Positions 62,020-64,000 of a DNA stretch of 64,000 nucleotides are shown in pieces. A program made the translations under genes and the position numbers. This DNA is from Calothrix anomala FACHB-343 (GTDB lineage Bacteria; Cyanobacteriota; Cyanobacteriia; Cyanobacteriales; Nostocaceae). The DNA lies in contig NZ_JACJQG010000027.1 in the NCBI RefSeq assembly GCF_014696435.1, positions 1 through 64,000 of the forward strand, in the 5' to 3' direction. The notes beneath the pieces were generated by a model that saw only the letters and a list, made by a program, of their open reading frames with translations, ran no database searches and had not been told where the DNA came from. Positions within the stretch are counted from its first letter, which is position 1, and the number at the start of each line of letters is the position of its first letter.

Positions 62020-62964
62020 TTAGACGGCATGTTGCCGATACCACTCAATAGTATTCTTTAGCCCCTGCTGAAAGCTAACCTGAGCAGTAAAATTAAAAGC
62101 TTGCTTTGCTCGTTCAGTATCCAAACAACGGCGAGGCTGTCCATTAGGTTTATCTGTTTCCCAGACAATTTCACCTTTAAATTCCATTAGTTCACAAATC
62201 AGATTGATTAAATCGCGAATGGAGATTTCAGAACCTGTTCCCAAATTCACCGGTGCAGCTTCGTTGTAAAACTGAGTACCCATGACAATTCCCCTAGCCG
62301 CATCTTCAGAATAGAGAAATTCACGGGTAGGACTACCATCACCCCATACTGGGAGTTGCTTGACGCCGTTGATTTGCGCTTCGTGAACTTTGCGAATTAG
62401 CGCCGGAATCACGTGAGAACTTTTGGGGTCAAAGTTATCTTCAGGCCCGTATAAATTTACAGGTAAAAGGTAAATACCGTTAAAGTTGTACTGCTGGCGA
62501 TAAGCTTCTAACTGCACTAACAGCGCTTTTTTAGCAATACCATAGGGCGCGTTAGTTTCTTCAGGATAACCATTCCACAGGTCATCTTCTTTAAAAGGCA
62601 CAGGGGTAAATTTGGGATAAGCGCAAATAGTCCCGACACAGACGAATTTTTCTACTCCAGCTTGATAAGCAGCATGGATGAGTTGAGTTCCCATGATCAA
62701 GTTGTCGTAGAACAACTCGGCTGGTTTTTCACGATTGAGTCCGATACCACCAACATGGGCGGCTAAATGAATGACTATATCTTGCTGATCGACTACAAGT
62801 TGGCAATTTTCCCAGACGCGCAAATCGCGATCGCGCGATCGCGGTACGGTAATTTTTTCGCGATCGGCTCCTGCTTGACAAAGCTGATCGATTACCTGAC
62901 GACCGAGAAAACCCGATCCACCAGTTACGAGAATTCGCTTATTTTTTAGTTCTAAGACAGCCAT
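62020..62964 (-). CDS. fcl: GDP-L-fucose synthase
   Basis: The 314-residue protein is a short-chain dehydrogenase with the NADP-binding VTGGSGFLGRQVI near residue 13, and active-site NAPYGIAKK near 137 (Tyr and Lys). LPVNLYGPEDNFDPKSSHVI near 166 and DGSPTREFLYSEDAARG near 207 are GDP-fucose-synthase signatures. It converts GDP-4-keto-6-deoxymannose to GDP-L-fucose. It lies 23 bp downstream of gmd, so the two form an operon. Products feed cell-surface glycans. Confidence 0.96.
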   Translation of the reverse strand: MAVLELKNKRILVTGGSGFLGRQVIDQLCQAGADREKITVPRSRDRDLRVWENCQLVVDQQDIVIHLAAHVGGIGLNREKPAELFYDNLIMGTQLIHAAYQAGVEKFVCVGTICAYPKFTPVPFKEDDLWNGYPEETNAPYGIAKKALLVQLEAYRQQYNFNGIYLLPVNLYGPEDNFDPKSSHVIPALIRKVHEAQINGVKQLPVWGDGSPTREFLYSEDAARGIVMGTQFYNEAAPVNLGTGSEISIRDLINLICELMEFKGEIVWETDKPNGQPRRCLDTERAKQAFNFTAQVSFQQGLKNTIEWYRQHAV

Positions 62965-62987
62965 ATTTTTATCCTCAGCCTTGGGTA

Positions 62988-64000
62988 TTAAAAGTGGAGA
63001 GCGCCTAATTGTTGGCGAACAGTCGCCATATCTTCCAACAGGGAAGAACCACTACCATTAGCTGCTGTCACGCCCAAGGCTTGTAAATCCGCTTCCACCA
63101 TTAGTGATACTAATTCCTTAAAGCTTACAGATGGTGCCCAACCTAGCTTTTGTCTGGCTTTAGTAGAATCCCCAATTAATAACTCTACTTCCGCCGGACG
63201 CAGATAGCGCTCATCAAACTCTACATAATCTTGCCAATCGAGGTTTACATAACTAAAAGCTAAATCTAAAAATTCCTTGACTGAATGGGTTTCACCAGTA
63301 GCAATTACATAATCATCTGGTTGCTCTTGCTGTAACATTAGCCACATGGCTTTGACATAATCCTTGGCATAACCCCAATCTCTTTTAGCATCTAGATTAC
63401 CCATGTATAATTTTTTCTGTTTACCCGCCACAATTTGCGCTACTGCTCGAGTAATTTTCCGTGTGACAAAAGTTTCACCACGACGCGGGGATTCATGGTT
63501 AAAAAGAATACCATTACAAGCAAATAAAGAATAAGATTCTCGATAATTTACTGTTTGCCAATGGGCATAAACTTTAGCACAAGCATAGGGGCTACGAGGA
63601 TAAAAAGGCGTTGTCTCGCTTTGAGGTACGGCTTGAACTAAACCATACATTTCTGAAGAACCAGCTTGATAGAAACGCACCTGAATTCCTGTGCGTTGCT
63701 GGTAATCGCGGATTGCTTCCAGCAAACGTAGTGTACCCATCCCAACAGCATCTACGGTGTATTCTGGCGAGTCAAAGCTAACTCTGACATGGGATTGAGC
63801 GCCCAGATTGTAAATTTCTATGGGCTTTACTTCTTCTAAAATTCTGCGCAGGGTTGTACCATCGGTCAAATCGCCGTAGTGAAGAAACAACCTTACCCCC
63901 TCTTTATGGGGATCTTCGTAAATATGATCGATACGGTCGGTGTTAAAGGTCGAAGTGCGACGGATAATACCATGAACCTCATAACCTTGCTCTAGCAAAA
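62988..64000 (-). CDS. gmd: GDP-mannose 4,6-dehydratase (5' end off window)
   Basis: The visible 336 residues start at [14 protein letters not shown]-type sequence; the N-terminal nucleotide-binding loop (about 20 residues) lies beyond the window edge, so the Met at 63998 is internal. [29 protein letters not shown] near 114, [20 protein letters not shown] with the catalytic Tyr and Lys, and [15 protein letters not shown] identify Gmd. It makes GDP-4-keto-6-deoxymannose, the substrate of the next gene. Confidence 0.96.
   Translation of the reverse strand, partial: LLEQGYEVHGIIRRTSTFNTDRIDHIYEDPHKEGVRLFLHYGDLTDGTTLRRILEEVKPIEIYNLGAQSHVRVSFDSPEYTVDAVGMGTLRLLEAIRDYQQRTGIQVRFYQAGSSEMYGLVQAVPQSETTPFYPRSPYACAKVYAHWQTVNYRESYSLFACNGILFNHESPRRGETFVTRKITRAVAQIVAGKQKKLYMGNLDAKRDWGYAKDYVKAMWLMLQQEQPDDYVIATGETHSVKEFLDLAFSYVNLDWQDYVEFDERYLRPAEVELLIGDSTKARQKLGWAPSVSFKELVSLMVEADLQALGVTAANGSGSSLLEDMATVRQQLGALHF

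Overview
The window is chromosomal DNA from a cyanobacterium, most likely a filamentous, heterocyst-forming type (Nostocales). The evidence is the photosystem II genes psbH, psbN and psb32, the very frequent HIP1 octamer GCGATCGC, and many heptameric short tandem repeats (TTGACTG, TTTTGAA, GGGCATT and AATCCAA types) between genes. The coding is moderately AT-rich. No transposase, integrase, phage gene or CRISPR array was seen.

Layout. 1-1.2 kb is repeat-rich: two 194/195-bp elements with shared terminal inverted repeats and 9-bp target duplications, plus a small membrane-protein gene on the minus strand. 1.2-6.1 kb holds an NB-ARC/TPR STAND-type protein, about 1 kb of HIP1-bearing 42-bp tandem repeats, an Rpn-type nuclease and a small HTH protein. 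6.1-9.6 kb has a FHA-GAF-cyclase gene divergent from a Ser/Thr kinase. 9.6-16.5 kb has tandem repeats, tRNA-Arg(CCG), an M23 envelope protein, a yybP-ykoY manganese riboswitch upstream of a UPF0016 Mn transporter, TPR and RNA-binding-like proteins, and a DUF39 homocysteine-biosynthesis protein. 17-25.5 kb has surE, a HEAT-repeat protein, two Uma2 nucleases, psb32, a DUF4346 protein, a FemAB-like protein and a RibD-C reductase. 25.7-35.8 kb has a hybrid-less histidine kinase, a two-gene ATPase + TPR operon, a GIY-YIG protein and cyanobacterial unknowns. 35.9-41.2 kb has a GH38 alpha-mannosidase, psbN/psbH, tatA, pth and rpsU. 41.4-54.8 kb has small membrane proteins, three envelope-hydrolase/transpeptidase-like proteins, rsmI, a PfkB kinase, cysQ, an rbp-rpsU pair, a lipoprotein and a methyltransferase. 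54.9-64 kb has a GT39 glycosyltransferase, a MarR-HlyD-MFS-MFS efflux operon, and fcl-gmd for GDP-fucose (gmd runs off the window end).

How genes work together. Clear units are the efflux operon (regulator, membrane fusion protein, two MFS pumps) with repeated candidate operators, the gmd-fcl pair, the rbp-rpsU unit, and the riboswitch-controlled Mn exporter. Less understood are the translationally coupled ATPase/TPR pair at 28.2-31.3 kb, which looks like a STAND regulator split over two genes, and the nearby STAND protein at 1.2 kb whose TPR array ends in the same motif.

The most unusual content is non-coding: at least four families of short non-autonomous elements can be delimited to the base by their target duplications, with nested insertions into palindromic repeats and into the 42-bp array, and dispersed repeats have entered a coding region in frame (alpha-mannosidase). 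All calls come from reading the sequence; no database search was run.
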